A stretch of 64,000 bases of DNA, from assembly GCF_004769405.1 (NCBI RefSeq), contig NZ_RQES01000005.1, positions 186,001 to 250,000 on the forward strand. The letters are read 5' to 3'. Below the pieces are notes generated by a model. The model saw only the letters and a list, made by a program, of their open reading frames with translations. It was not told the DNA's origin and did no database searches. Origin of the DNA: Leptospira selangorensis. Lineage in GTDB: Bacteria; Spirochaetota; Leptospiria; Leptospirales; Leptospiraceae. Numbering within the stretch: position 1 is the first letter of the stretch; each line of letters starts with the position of its first letter. The position numbers and the translations under genes are program-made. Of this stretch, positions 17,319 to 26,077 are shown piece after piece.

Positions 17319-18919
17319 CTTCTCTTGGCAAAGGTTTGGACTTTTTTAGAAGCTTCGAATCCTCTATACAAAGCTTCTTCAAAAATGGAAATACCACTTA
17401 GGTCGCAATGAGCGAAATGAATTCCGGACTCAGATTTTGCCAGTTCCTCTCTTTCTCCTCCCCAAAGAAAACCCGGAACAGGGCGTATCATTGCATGTGC
17501 ATGAGTCATGATATCGATTCGAGTAACCAAACTTTCTATATTTGGATGGGGTCTTTTCAGATCGGAGAGTATCTCTTCTTTCCAACTCTCCCAGGTTTTA
17601 GGAAGAATGGACCTTCTTGCAGAAAGAGTATCTTTTTCTCCAAAAGCAAGATAATAAGTAAGAACTGATTGGGGCCTGAGCGCTCGTAGATCTTGGTGTG
17701 TGGATACAACATAGCCGAGAGATTTGCTCTTATAAATTACATTTTCCCAAGCAGGCGGATGGCCCTTTCCTTGAGGTAGTTCATCCACGAATAAATTTGC
17801 AACCAGCCAAGGAGAATACTCCAATCTTTGCAGGAATGCGTCTTTCTCTCCCAAAATATATTTTCTGGTGAAAGAAGGTAGAGCATAGATCACTTGATCC
17901 GCTTTGATCAGAATATCTTTCTTTTCTTTCACATCATACGCGTTAATTTCCCAGCTTCCTGAGTTCTTACGAATTCTTTCCACAAGCGTAGAAGTTTTGA
18001 TCTTATCTTTAGAAGGCTTTTGTAGGAGCTCCAACAGGAATCCGTTTCCCTCCGGCCAGGTTAGAACTGGAGGGGAATCTTCATCTTCTCTCAAACGTGA
18101 ACAGAAATAGTGAAGTCCTGCCCAAGCGGAGATATTGTCGGAATTCCCACCGTAATCATCTCGAGTACAATAATCCGCATACCATAGAATTTCAGGTGAT
18201 TGGATCCCTAATGATTTTAGATAATCAGAAAAAGTGATCCTATCTAGTTTCAAAATTTCAGGATCTCTAGAAGAGCGATCTATCGGAATACAAAATGCTT
18301 TTTGTCCGTCTCTTCCTCTTTTGTTCTGCCAAGAGTTTATAATTTTACGAAATGATAATTCTTGAGAATCAGGTTCTCCGCTCCTTCTGGGAACCAAACC
18401 TGCTTGCCATCTTCCTTGGTAAAAAAGTCTTTCTTCTGGATCAAAACATAGATACTTTTCCGGATAGATTGGATTTCCATTTGAGTCTTTACCTTCGACC
18501 AATCCATTCTCTTCTAAAAATTTACGAACTAATACTGACTCAGGCCCTGGTTGAGGAAGATAATGTGCGCCCCAAGGATATTTTAAGGAATTTGTTTTGG
18601 AGTATCTGGAATTGCCTCCTGCTTCTTTTTCCAGATCTAAGATCAAATAATCTGAGATCCCGAATTGAGATAGATAGTATCCCGAAGAAAGTCCTGAGAT
18701 CCCTCCTCCCGCAATGAGCACCTTTGTTTTGATTCTACTTGTAGGAGAAAAGTCCGTTCTTACTTGCCTGAGTCTATGACCAGTTTCTCTGTCCGGACCT
18801 AAGATACTTCCTTGTATCTTTCTTTTTCTAAATCTGAAATAAGAACCTATCCCTAATAAGGCCGCGCAAAATGCTAATGTGGAAAGGAATACTTTTCTGG
18901 AAAAACGATCTTCGGACAT
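17315..18919 (-). CDS. NAD(P)/FAD-binding oxidoreductase (amine oxidase-like) with a Tat-like leader
   Basis: This is a 534-residue flavoenzyme. The dinucleotide-binding motif GGGISGLSSGYYL follows a strand at about residue 68, then LDLEKEAGGNSRYS, as in amine oxidase/phytoene desaturase-type proteins. The C-terminus has the second FAD segment with GIHFAHCDLSGISIFEEAL. The N-terminus (SRKVFLSTLAFCAALLGIG) resembles a twin-arginine leader with RK in place of RR, so export in folded form, or a membrane anchor, is plausible. The substrate is unknown. It is joined by a 4-bp overlap to the His-rich membrane protein downstream. It is divergent from the HAD hydrolase gene. Confidence 0.72.
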   Translation of the reverse strand: MSEDRFSRKVFLSTLAFCAALLGIGSYFRFRKRKIQGSILGPDRETGHRLRQVRTDFSPTSRIKTKVLIAGGGISGLSSGYYLSQFGISDYLILDLEKEAGGNSRYSKTNSLKYPWGAHYLPQPGPESVLVRKFLEENGLVEGKDSNGNPIYPEKYLCFDPEERLFYQGRWQAGLVPRRSGEPDSQELSFRKIINSWQNKRGRDGQKAFCIPIDRSSRDPEILKLDRITFSDYLKSLGIQSPEILWYADYCTRDDYGGNSDNISAWAGLHYFCSRLREDEDSPPVLTWPEGNGFLLELLQKPSKDKIKTSTLVERIRKNSGSWEINAYDVKEKKDILIKADQVIYALPSFTRKYILGEKDAFLQRLEYSPWLVANLFVDELPQGKGHPPAWENVIYKSKSLGYVVSTHQDLRALRPQSVLTYYLAFGEKDTLSARRSILPKTWESWKEEILSDLKRPHPNIESLVTRIDIMTHAHAMIRPVPGFLWGGEREELAKSESGIHFAHCDLSGISIFEEALYRGFEASKKVQTFAKRS

Positions 18920-19034
18920 AAACGAACGGATTGCAGATTAGTTTTACGGGAAGAAGAAGCAAGGAAAAAGAAATTTCCTAAACATTTTCCAAAACTCTCC
19001 TTGGCTTTCCCATCGGTTCGGGAATTTTAGAGTT

Positions 19035-19787
19035 ATGGCAGTTCTTTTGGATTTAGATAATACGGTTTTCGACTCTATAGGGATCTATGAGTTTACGATC
19101 CGTGAAATGGAAAAAAAGGCAAAAACCCTGGGTTTCTCTTCTTCCAAAGAATTCAAAAAGGCATACGATACGGTTCGGGCAGAAGTGAAAAAAGAACTTC
19201 CGAATAATCCGGTCAACCGGCTACGAATCCTTTATTTCAAGAAGATGTCCGAACTTCTTTTTGGGAAGTTAGATCCTGCTTTCGTTTTGAAATTAGACTC
19301 TACTTATTTCGGATTTTTTCTGCAAGGGATCAAAGATTGGAAAAAGAAGAATGTTTCTGAGTTCAAAAAGATTTTATCTTTGCTCAGAGCTCTGCAAGAA
19401 GTTCAGGATTTAGTTATTATTACGAATGAATCTCTTAGAACTCAATTGTTGAAATTATCCGTTCTATTTCCGAAAGACATCCAATACAAATTAGTAACCT
19501 CTGAAGAAAGCGGAGCAGAAAAACCTTCCGCTTTGATCTTTAATAAGGCTCTATTAGGCGCTGATCCCCAAAAGTCCTATATCATAGGAGATTCTTTAAA
19601 GGATGATATTGGCGGAGGACTTACATTCGGGTTAGAATCCTTTTATTTAAAAAGTCCAATCTCTTCGGCTAAAACTAAATCAGTACTGGAAAAGAAAAGT
19701 TTAGAAGGAAAAGAATATTGGGAATCTCCGGACTTATCCTCGGCCTTAAACTATATCTTAAGTTTAGAGAAAGGAATCGTGTTATAA
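19035..19787 (+). CDS. HAD-superfamily hydrolase
   Basis: This is a haloacid dehalogenase-fold hydrolase of 250 residues, probably a small-molecule phosphatase. Motif I is DLDNT with the nucleophile Asp6 and acid/base Asp8. Motif II is ITNES. The Lys of motif III is in EKPSALIFNKAL, and motif IV is GDSLKDDIGGG. The segment between motif I and motif II is a helical cap of about 100 residues (type C1). The frame starts at ATG 19035 after a weak site. It converges on the TetR gene. The substrate cannot be named. Confidence 0.82.
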   Translation: MAVLLDLDNTVFDSIGIYEFTIREMEKKAKTLGFSSSKEFKKAYDTVRAEVKKELPNNPVNRLRILYFKKMSELLFGKLDPAFVLKLDSTYFGFFLQGIKDWKKKNVSEFKKILSLLRALQEVQDLVIITNESLRTQLLKLSVLFPKDIQYKLVTSEESGAEKPSALIFNKALLGADPQKSYIIGDSLKDDIGGGLTFGLESFYLKSPISSAKTKSVLEKKSLEGKEYWESPDLSSALNYILSLEKGIVL

Positions 19788-19816
19788 AATTTTAGTTTAA
19801 AATTTATTAGATTCGA

Positions 19817-20386
19817 TTATCCGTTCCAGCCATTCTTCAACAAAGAAAATAGAGAATCTATACTTACTTTTGGATTTGCGAATTTCAAGGACCTGTGAAG
19901 TGAATCCAAACAGAAATGTGCAATCGCTTCCGCTTCTATCTTACTGATTTTTTTCTTAGCTTCTTTTTGGATCGTAGAAGCCAAAGTTTGTTCGTGTCTC
20001 ATCCACATTGACTTTGCGTAATTGCTCAATTCAGGAGTGGAATCGATCAGATGATTAAACGTCTTGAAATTTTTTAATTGTTCAGGCTCAAGAGCGGTGT
20101 GCTCAATAACAAATTCTCTAAGTGCATCAAGAATAGAAGTCCCAGGTTTTCTGGAAACCACGGCATCAATCAGTTCCTTTTCTTGCTCTTTATCTTCATC
20201 GAATACTAAGGCTTCTTTGGACGAAAAATAATTGAATAAGGTCGGGACTGAGACTTGGGCCTTTTCAGCAATCTCGGCCATCGTGACGTTGTGGTAACCT
20301 TTCTCGATAAAAAGCCGAGTTGCCAGGTTGGAGATCGCTTTCCGTGTCCTATCTTTTTTGAGTTCTCGAAGACCCATATATGGCAT
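19817..20386 (-). CDS. TetR-family transcriptional regulator
   Basis: This 189-residue regulator has the TetR N-terminal DNA-binding domain: RTRKAISNLATRLFIEKGYHN, then the helix-turn-helix MAEIAEKAQVSVPTLFNYFSSKEAL (about residues 36-60). The C-terminal ligand-binding part shows the usual lack of clear motifs. It is divergent from a TetX-like monooxygenase, and the 113-bp gap contains three copies of a 10-bp word, two of them forming an inverted repeat. By the standard pattern of such pairs I infer that it represses the monooxygenase gene and perhaps itself, with release by a small molecule. ATG 20386 has SD-like GGGGA a few bases upstream. Confidence 0.88.
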   Translation of the reverse strand: MPYMGLRELKKDRTRKAISNLATRLFIEKGYHNVTMAEIAEKAQVSVPTLFNYFSSKEALVFDEDKEQEKELIDAVVSRKPGTSILDALREFVIEHTALEPEQLKNFKTFNHLIDSTPELSNYAKSMWMRHEQTLASTIQKEAKKKISKIEAEAIAHFCLDSLHRSLKFANPKVSIDSLFSLLKNGWNG

Positions 20387-20436
20387 TATTCCCCGACCCG
20401 AATACTAGGTAAATCGGATTAATTTTTTAGCTAGAT

Positions 20437-20478
20437 AAATATTTAAATTGATAAAATATTTAATTTATTTAAATATTT
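20437..20478. promoter_or_regulatory. Candidate TetR operator: three copies of AAATATTTAA
   Basis: AAATATTTAA occurs at 20437-20446 and 20454-20463. Its reverse complement occurs at 20469-20478, giving a perfect 10-bp inverted repeat with a 5-bp spacer (20454-20478) plus one extra direct copy. A TTGATA at 20448-20453 could serve as a -35 element for the monooxygenase gene, so a bound regulator would block it. The region is very A/T-rich, so part of the repetition could be chance. Confidence 0.5.
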
Positions 20479-20499
20479 TTACCGTCTATATTTCTACGT

Positions 20500-21657
20500 A
20501 TGAAAGGAAATTTAGAAAATAAACAGGTAGCAATTATTGGCGGTGGCCCGGGCGGTTTAACTCTTGCGAGGCTTTTACAGCTCAAAGGAGTAGATGTAAA
20601 AGTGTATGAAAGGGATCTTAATAGAGATGTTCGAGTGCAAGGCGCAACCCTGGACCTACATTTTGAATCAGGTTTAAAGGTAATGGAAGCAGTGGACCTG
20701 ATGGATGCTTTTAAAGCCAATTATAGACCCGGCGCGGATAAGGGCAGAGTTGTGGATGAACACGCAAAAATAATCTATGACGAGCATGATAAAGAATCTA
20801 ACGAAGATTTCGGCGATGAAAGGTTTAGACCGGAAATTGACAGAGGACCTTTAAGGAATATGTTATTAAATTCTCTGCAACCTGATACTGTTGTATGGGA
20901 CAGTCAGTTTAAATCTATGGTGCAGATTGGCGACAAATGGAAACTAGAATTTAAGAATGGTAATACTACCACTGCGGATATTGTAATTGGAGCAGATGGT
21001 GCAAATTCTAAGATCAGACCTTTTATAACTTCTATCAAACCTTTCTATTCGGGCGTAACAATCATACAAGGGAATGTGCCTAATTCTGAAACAGCCGCAC
21101 CTAATATTCATCAATTATTAAAAGGTGGGAAAATTTACGTTTATGACGGCGAGAAATTTTTGCATGTATCATCCAAAGGTGATGGAAGTTTAGATTTTTA
21201 TGTTAGTTGCAAGAAGGATGAACACTGGGTCCAAAATAGCGGGATAAATTTTTCAGATAAGACACAAGTTTTTACATGGTTTAAAGAAGAATTCTCTAAA
21301 TGGGATTCTGTTTGGTTTGAGTTGGTTGAAAATGTAAATTTGCCTCTTTTGCTTCGCCCTCAGTATTGTATGCCTTTAGATCAGACTTGGAATACCGTAC
21401 CGAATCTTACAATCTTGGGTGATGCGGCACATCCTATGCCTCCATCCGGTGAAGGCGTGAATTTAGCCATGCTGGATTCTCTTGAATTGAGCGAATGTCT
21501 TACAGATCCGGGCTACAAGGATATTCAAACTGCTATTGCCGCTTACGAAAAACAAATGCAAATACGATCTGCAAAAGAAGCACAAGAATCCTTAGAAATG
21601 ACAGAATGGATGCATTCCGAAGGAGCCGTAGCTAGGCTAGTGGAAATGTTTAACTAA
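20500..21657 (+). CDS. TetX-like FAD-dependent monooxygenase
   Basis: This 385-residue class A flavin monooxygenase has Rossmann motif GGGPGGLTLARLL near residue 14, VQGATLDLHFESG, the Arg-bearing EIDRGPLRNMLLNSL, DIVIGADGANSKIRP and the second FAD motif GDAAHPMPPSGEGVNLAMLD. The order and wording, including GATLDLH, EI(D/N)R..LR..LLNSL and the C-terminal YEKQM...AKEAQES, match the Tet(X) tetracycline-inactivating group more closely than general PHBH-type enzymes. Tetracycline itself may not be the substrate; related chromosomal enzymes act on other aromatics. No ribosome site is seen before the ATG. The divergent TetR gene suggests induction by the substrate. Confidence 0.85.
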   Translation: MKGNLENKQVAIIGGGPGGLTLARLLQLKGVDVKVYERDLNRDVRVQGATLDLHFESGLKVMEAVDLMDAFKANYRPGADKGRVVDEHAKIIYDEHDKESNEDFGDERFRPEIDRGPLRNMLLNSLQPDTVVWDSQFKSMVQIGDKWKLEFKNGNTTTADIVIGADGANSKIRPFITSIKPFYSGVTIIQGNVPNSETAAPNIHQLLKGGKIYVYDGEKFLHVSSKGDGSLDFYVSCKKDEHWVQNSGINFSDKTQVFTWFKEEFSKWDSVWFELVENVNLPLLLRPQYCMPLDQTWNTVPNLTILGDAAHPMPPSGEGVNLAMLDSLELSECLTDPGYKDIQTAIAAYEKQMQIRSAKEAQESLEMTEWMHSEGAVARLVEMFN

Positions 21658-21658
21658 G

Positions 21659-22282
21659 TTATTTTTTTTCCGATCCAACAACGTACGTTTTTGCTGGATC
21701 CTTATGTTTATCATAATAACTTAATATTGCCTGTAGGGATTCCTGATCTAGAGTTTTATGTTTCCCAGGTTGTGTATAATAGTCGTATAGATCTCTTGGT
21801 GCGTCAGGCCAGTCGTGTCCGTATTTTTCCATGTCGAAATTTGTTAATGGGCCTTCACGCCATTCTCCCTCTGACCCCACCTTCTTCTTAATCATATGAA
21901 TTAGGACGAAGTCTTGGATTATTCCGTTTAATGCAAAAATTGTTAAAAATTTTCTTTCTAAGCCTTCATGTCCCCAATATCCAGGGCCTTTAATCGGTTT
22001 ATTAACTGTCTCTATATAATGATAGATCCTATTGTAGGTAATACTTTTGTTATCGAAAACTTTTCTTCTTTCTGATGCGTAGCTGTATCTTTTACAATAG
22101 TATCCTTGAAATAGATCGTAAAGTTCGGATTCTTTTGTAATTCCAGGTTTAGGTAAATTTTCTTTAGTGATATGAACTCGATTTTCGTTTAACCCGGGAA
22201 CGTCATCGTCAAATATAGTCTTTTCGAATAATCCGCAATTTATTTGGATTAAAGCGACGAAGATTGTTACTAGTATTCTCAT
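21659..22282 (-). CDS. Putative lipoprotein of unknown function
   Basis: I do not recognise this 207-residue protein. A short hydrophobic leader (ILVTIFVALIQINC) ends in a Cys at residue 16 that fits a permissive lipobox. The mature part is hydrophilic and rich in Tyr and Lys (YCKRYSYASERRK, YDYYTQPGKHK). Small segments suggest a mixed alpha/beta globular domain. It overlaps the upstream methyltransferase gene by ATGA, so it shares that transcript. Its stop nearly touches the convergent monooxygenase stop. Confidence 0.55.
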   Translation of the reverse strand: MRILVTIFVALIQINCGLFEKTIFDDDVPGLNENRVHITKENLPKPGITKESELYDLFQGYYCKRYSYASERRKVFDNKSITYNRIYHYIETVNKPIKGPGYWGHEGLERKFLTIFALNGIIQDFVLIHMIKKKVGSEGEWREGPLTNFDMEKYGHDWPDAPRDLYDYYTQPGKHKTLDQESLQAILSYYDKHKDPAKTYVVGSEKK

Positions 22283-23139
22283 TTCTTTCTAAGCAAAGCA
22301 AACAAGGTCAGATTTAGGTTTACTTGTTTGAACGTGAGATACCAAAGCATTAAGGTTCCGTAATAGAATGTCTTCTTTAAGAAGACTCCTAGTTTTGCCT
22401 TGGGGCCTGAAACTCCGGATACGGAAGCAATCGGTTTTAAGATAGAAAATTCTACAGAGGAGAATCCGCATTGTTCTGCCAGAAGCCCTAAGGTTTTTTC
22501 CGTATAATCATTAATATGATCTTTTGCTTCTAGGTAATGTCCACCTTCTTGCATACCTTTCAATGCGACTTTCAAATTCGCTTTGAATAGTTGGACAGGG
22601 AAATTAGGAGTTTGAACGAATAAGAATCCGCCAGGTTTCAAAAGTCCGAATAGATATTGGATGAGGCTATGCGGTTTTGGGATATGTTCAATCACATCCC
22701 AAAGAGTGATGATATCAAAACTTTCTTTCGGAAGTCCGCTGTCCTGAACGATTCCTGGAAATACCTGTTTGAGTCCGTTCTTTTCTCTAGCGAATTTAAC
22801 CGCTTTTTCGGAGATCTCGTAACCTACCGCTTCCCAACCAGGTCTTGTAGTCCCGATTGTTTTAACGAAGAAGCCGAGTCCGCAGCCTACGTCTAAAATT
22901 TTCCCCTTAGGAGCCGAGAGAAATTTGCCTATGAAGTCTTTATAGATATCTCTATGAGCAATGTCCCACCAGTCTAAATCATAACCGGTTTCGTCGTCCC
23001 AGTATCCTTCGTAATGCTCGTCTTGTTCGTAAGTGGAGAATGCGTGGCTGCAATTTAAACAACGCACGATTGGGATTCCGTTTTCGACGAATAAGGTTTT
23101 ATTTTTCTGGCTTCCGCAAAGATAACAGGTTTGGTTCAA
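22279..23139 (-). CDS. Class I SAM-dependent methyltransferase with an N-terminal zinc ribbon
   Basis: This 286-residue methyltransferase begins with a CxxC-x18-CxxC zinc ribbon (Cys 5, 8, 27, 30). The SAM-binding motif I is KILDVGCGLGFFVK, followed by the acidic residue region and LWDVIEHIPKP, as in UbiE/Methyltransf_11-type enzymes. The last 40 residues are hydrophobic (FYYGTLMLWYLTF), perhaps membrane-associated. Similar zinc-ribbon methyltransferases occur in surface polysaccharide clusters; none of those genes is present here. The acceptor is unknown. The lipoprotein gene overlaps its end by 4 bp. Confidence 0.78.
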   Translation of the reverse strand: MNQTCYLCGSQKNKTLFVENGIPIVRCLNCSHAFSTYEQDEHYEGYWDDETGYDLDWWDIAHRDIYKDFIGKFLSAPKGKILDVGCGLGFFVKTIGTTRPGWEAVGYEISEKAVKFAREKNGLKQVFPGIVQDSGLPKESFDIITLWDVIEHIPKPHSLIQYLFGLLKPGGFLFVQTPNFPVQLFKANLKVALKGMQEGGHYLEAKDHINDYTEKTLGLLAEQCGFSSVEFSILKPIASVSGVSGPKAKLGVFLKKTFYYGTLMLWYLTFKQVNLNLTLFALLRKK

Positions 23140-23291
23140 AGGGAGTTCCGTTTAGGTGATAGTTTTATCCTTCGGGGCGAGTCTTTAAATTCCAGTAAAA
23201 AACCAAACTTCTTAGGGCCTTTTTGGATTTTCCGGAGAAGGTCCCATTGGAAGCATGGAAACATCCTCTCAGGTTTTATTAGGAGATTCGT

Positions 23292-24161
23292 TTGGCTAAA
23301 GTACATTTTACCAAGATGGAAGGTATCGGAAACGATTACGTATATGTGGATGCAACCAAGGACGATTTACGTCTGAGTCCGGAGCAGATCCAGAAACTTT
23401 CCGACCGTAATTTCGGGATCGGTGGTGATGGTGTGATCTTCATCCGCGCATCTAATAAAGGCGATTTCCAAATGGATATGTACAATGCGGATGGTTCTTC
23501 TTCCGAGATGTGCGGGAACGGAATTCGCTGCGTAGGAAAATACGTATTCGATCACGGTCTTACGAACAAAAAACAGCCTAAGATAGAAACTGGGGCTGGA
23601 ATTTTAGAACTCGACCTGAAAGTAAACGGAAGCGGCAAAGTGGAACAGGTTTCCGTAGATATGGGAAAACCGATCTTAGTTCCTTCTTTAATCCCTGTTA
23701 AATGGGAAAATGAAAATCCAATCTTAGAGCAACCTCTTTCTTTCTTGAGTGGATTGCCGGGTTATTCTTCTTATAATTTAAAATTCAGCGCTGTAAGTAT
23801 GGGAAATCCACACTGCATTATTTATGTAGAAGATCCTGATAAATTCCCAGTCAGAGAGATCGGTCCTCTCATTGAAAATCATACTGAATTATTTCCTCGT
23901 AGAGTGAATGTGGAATTCGTATCCTTAAGAGGAAAAGATCATCTCTACCAAAGGACCTGGGAAAGAGGTGCAGGAGAAACATTGGCATGTGGAACGGGAG
24001 CCTGTGCTGTGATGACAGCTTCCCACTTAAATGGTAAAACAGGAAAAGATGTTCGTATCGATCTAAGAGGCGGAACTTTGAGAGTGCAGTTGCTGGAATC
24101 AGGTCATGTATTGATGACTGGACCTGCTACAGAAGTATTTAGCGGAGTCGTGGAAGTTTAA
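23292..24161 (+). CDS. dapF: Diaminopimelate epimerase
   Basis: This enzyme converts LL- to meso-diaminopimelate for lysine and peptidoglycan synthesis. It is 289 residues, the normal size. The two catalytic cysteines are present: Cys74 in EMCGNGIRC and Cys233 in [11 protein letters not shown]. The N-terminus [13 protein letters not shown] and PHCIIYV fit the family. The start is TTG 23292 with SD TAGGAG ahead of it, which gives the usual MAKVHFTKM opening. A DAP-type cell wall is normal for Leptospira and unlike Borrelia or Treponema, which supports the organism call. The gene converges on plsC, whose stop overlaps by 4 bp. Confidence 0.95.
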   Translation: MAKVHFTKMEGIGNDYVYVDATKDDLRLSPEQIQKLSDRNFGIGGDGVIFIRASNKGDFQMDMYNADGSSSEMCGNGIRCVGKYVFDHGLTNKKQPKIETGAGILELDLKVNGSGKVEQVSVDMGKPILVPSLIPVKWENENPILEQPLSFLSGLPGYSSYNLKFSAVSMGNPHCIIYVEDPDKFPVREIGPLIENHTELFPRRVNVEFVSLRGKDHLYQRTWERGAGETLACGTGACAVMTASHLNGKTGKDVRIDLRGGTLRVQLLESGHVLMTGPATEVFSGVVEV

Positions 24162-24874
24162 GCTTCCGCGTACTGACCTTCTTGTAATGCGATCATTCTC
24201 GTTCTAACCACATTGGAGAGTTGTTTCATATTCTCCTCTAATGTGCCTGAAAGAAATTCTCTGTGATCTACTTTTTCTCCATAGATCACTTTTACCTTTT
24301 TATATATTGCGCGCTTTTTGATCTCACAGACTTCTTTAGGCATTCCCATAAAGCTGCGGACGATAGGTGGAATTGGGATATCAGAATAAGATTCTTCGAC
24401 AGGTATAATTACAGAAGGAAGAATATCCACTTTGTTGCGGATAGAGAATGCAGCGAATCCTGAATGAAAGTCCACCATTCCGGATTTAAAATCGTTTTTG
24501 ACCATATAGTCATGGCCTTCCGGGAAAATTCCTAAGGTCTCACCTTTTTTGAAAACCTGTTGGATCATCTTAATGGAACCGATGGAAATATTTCCGTCGA
24601 TGGACATCGGGATCCCGCCCGCGATCTTTGCAAGGTCTCTGAAGATAGGAATTCTGAAGGTGTATTCTGCAGCGATCCAAGAAATGAATCTAGGAAAAGT
24701 GTAAGAAAGAATAAATGGATCCATATCGGATCTATGATTGCAGGTAAGAATTACTTTACCGTTAGTTATTATATTTTCGGTTCCGTACGCAGTAATATCC
24801 ACGGCCAAACCTATAAAGGGAGCCACGAAATTTTTGATCCGAAGATATGTTTTTGCTTCTTTCTCCACGGTCAA
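24158..24874 (-). CDS. 1-acyl-sn-glycerol-3-phosphate acyltransferase-like (PlsC family)
   Basis: This 238-residue acyltransferase carries motif [10 protein letters not shown] (NHx4D), motif II region [19 protein letters not shown] and motif III FPEGHD. Such enzymes add the second acyl chain to lysophosphatidate or related lysolipids at the inner membrane. An N-terminal hydrophobic segment ([17 protein letters not shown]) may anchor it. The Gly-to-His variation in FPEGHD compared with the common FPEGTR could indicate another acceptor. It begins 13 bp after the end of an upstream small gene on the same strand. Confidence 0.82.
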   Translation of the reverse strand: MTVEKEAKTYLRIKNFVAPFIGLAVDITAYGTENIITNGKVILTCNHRSDMDPFILSYTFPRFISWIAAEYTFRIPIFRDLAKIAGGIPMSIDGNISIGSIKMIQQVFKKGETLGIFPEGHDYMVKNDFKSGMVDFHSGFAAFSIRNKVDILPSVIIPVEESYSDIPIPPIVRSFMGMPKEVCEIKKRAIYKKVKVIYGEKVDHREFLSGTLEENMKQLSNVVRTRMIALQEGQYAEA

Positions 24875-24887
24875 CCTTCCTAAGCGA

Positions 24888-25166
24888 CTATTCTCCTAAG
24901 AAAACGCTCCACCATTTTTTATCCTGTCCTGCAGGCTTGTCTGAGTTCGGATCTCCATCAGAGGATTTTATCTCTTGTCGGAGCCTTCCGAAATCTTTTT
25001 GTTTTCGTTTCGGTTGAACATTAGTGAGATTTTTTTTAATCTCCTCATATTCCTTCGAAGCGTTGGCATTAGAGCGAATATAATTACGTATATCGTCCCA
25101 TTGAGGATCGTCTTCATTGCCATAAGCGGCATAGTTGAACAGATCGATTTGATCGAATTCAGGCAT
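24888..25166 (-). CDS. Small acidic hypothetical protein, 92 residues
   Basis: I do not recognise this protein. It is hydrophilic, with an acidic N-terminal half (YGNEDDPQWDDIRNYI) and a basic middle (QPKRKQKDFGRLRQ). The end KKWWSVFLGE is aromatic. The N-terminal half has the size and composition of the short helical regions found in anti-sigma or adaptor proteins, but this is only an impression. SD AAGGAAAAG stands before the ATG. It is 13 bp from plsC on the same strand, so the two are probably co-transcribed. Confidence 0.55.
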   Translation of the reverse strand: MPEFDQIDLFNYAAYGNEDDPQWDDIRNYIRSNANASKEYEEIKKNLTNVQPKRKQKDFGRLRQEIKSSDGDPNSDKPAGQDKKWWSVFLGE

Positions 25167-25375
25167 ACTTTTCCTTTCCGTTAAGGGGAAGTTCGAATAG
25201 GATATGATCGGAATCGCTTAAAAGCAAAATCCTTTCAAACCATTCGCATGTTTGCCTGGGAAAATACTATGGCAACAGTTTTCGTAAATTTCAAACCGGA
25301 TTTTCTGATTTCGTTTTTAAAAAATCTAGCGAATGTCACTGAATTTAGGACTTCGAATTTCCGAAGGTATAAGTT

Positions 25376-25552
25376 ATGGAGAGAGAGAATCTCCCCCCTT
25401 TAAACAGACATAATCATAAAGAATCGGAAGATATAAAAGAAACCGGTGCGGCGAAAAATCTAGGCAGGATCATTCCATTTCCTTCCCCGCCAGGAAGAAA
25501 TTTGAAAAAGATCCGGGAATTGTACGAGGATATTTTCGATCAGAAACCTTGA
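25376..25552 (+). CDS. Small hypothetical protein, 58 residues
   Basis: This short ORF has ATG at 25376, stop at 25550-25552 and SD-like GAAGG eight bases upstream. The product is hydrophilic; its C-terminal part (GRIIPFPSPPGRNLKKIREL) has a proline-rich turn followed by a charged helix ending in YEDIFDQKP. I recognise no family. It lies alone on the plus strand between two minus-strand genes. The 175 bases before it hold no other ORF and no hairpin that I can see. Coding use looks like its neighbours, but a chance ORF is possible. Confidence 0.45.
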   Translation: MERENLPPLNRHNHKESEDIKETGAAKNLGRIIPFPSPPGRNLKKIRELYEDIFDQKP

Positions 25553-25570
25553 TTAATATCGTTTCTGATT

Positions 25571-26077
25571 TTAGAAAAGAGATCTGAGAAAATCCAGATA
25601 TTGAGTTTTACCTTCGCTGTTCTCCGGTGGAGCCCAAGCGGCAAACTCTTTGTCGGTGGTCGGATCGTACGGTCCTGATTTTCCTTCGAAGCAGATACAG
25701 GTTTCCGTAAGGCAGACCAATGTATGGTACACTCCCGGAAGAATATCTATCCCATAGATCGGTCCGTCCGAACTCAGGATATGTTTATCTCTAACTGTAC
25801 CATCCTCTTCGAATAAGATGAAGCCTAGTTTTCCTTTTAGCACTAAAAAGGTCTCAGGTTTAGGAGGATTTTTGTGACGATGCGCTTGGACGTAAGTGTC
25901 CTTGGTAAGCACGTTCAGAAATCTCTGATAAGGTTCTAGTAGTTCGTGGAAATTGTGATTGGTTCTTCCTCTAACAGAAGAGGAAGCAAGTGGAAGGAGT
26001 TTATCGAATAACTCCTGATCGATGAGTAATTTATCCGGCCGAGACAAGTTGTAGATGCTGCTCGCAATACGCGACAA
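25571..26077 (-). CDS. WbuC-family cupin metalloprotein
   Basis: This 168-residue cupin fits the WbuC group: an N-terminal domain with RGRTNHNFHE, then the cupin strands AHRHKNPPKPETFLVLKGKLGFILFEEDG with the His/His/Glu metal ligands, and the final His in PGVYHTLV. WbuC-type proteins are often found with O-antigen genes; their reaction is not settled. The long frame begins at TTG 26077 inside the upstream BFD-like gene and has no ribosome site. A later in-frame TTG near 26047 is also possible, so the N-terminus is uncertain by about 10 residues. Confidence 0.8.
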   Translation of the reverse strand: MSRIASSIYNLSRPDKLLIDQELFDKLLPLASSSVRGRTNHNFHELLEPYQRFLNVLTKDTYVQAHRHKNPPKPETFLVLKGKLGFILFEEDGTVRDKHILSSDGPIYGIDILPGVYHTLVCLTETCICFEGKSGPYDPTTDKEFAAWAPPENSEGKTQYLDFLRSLF

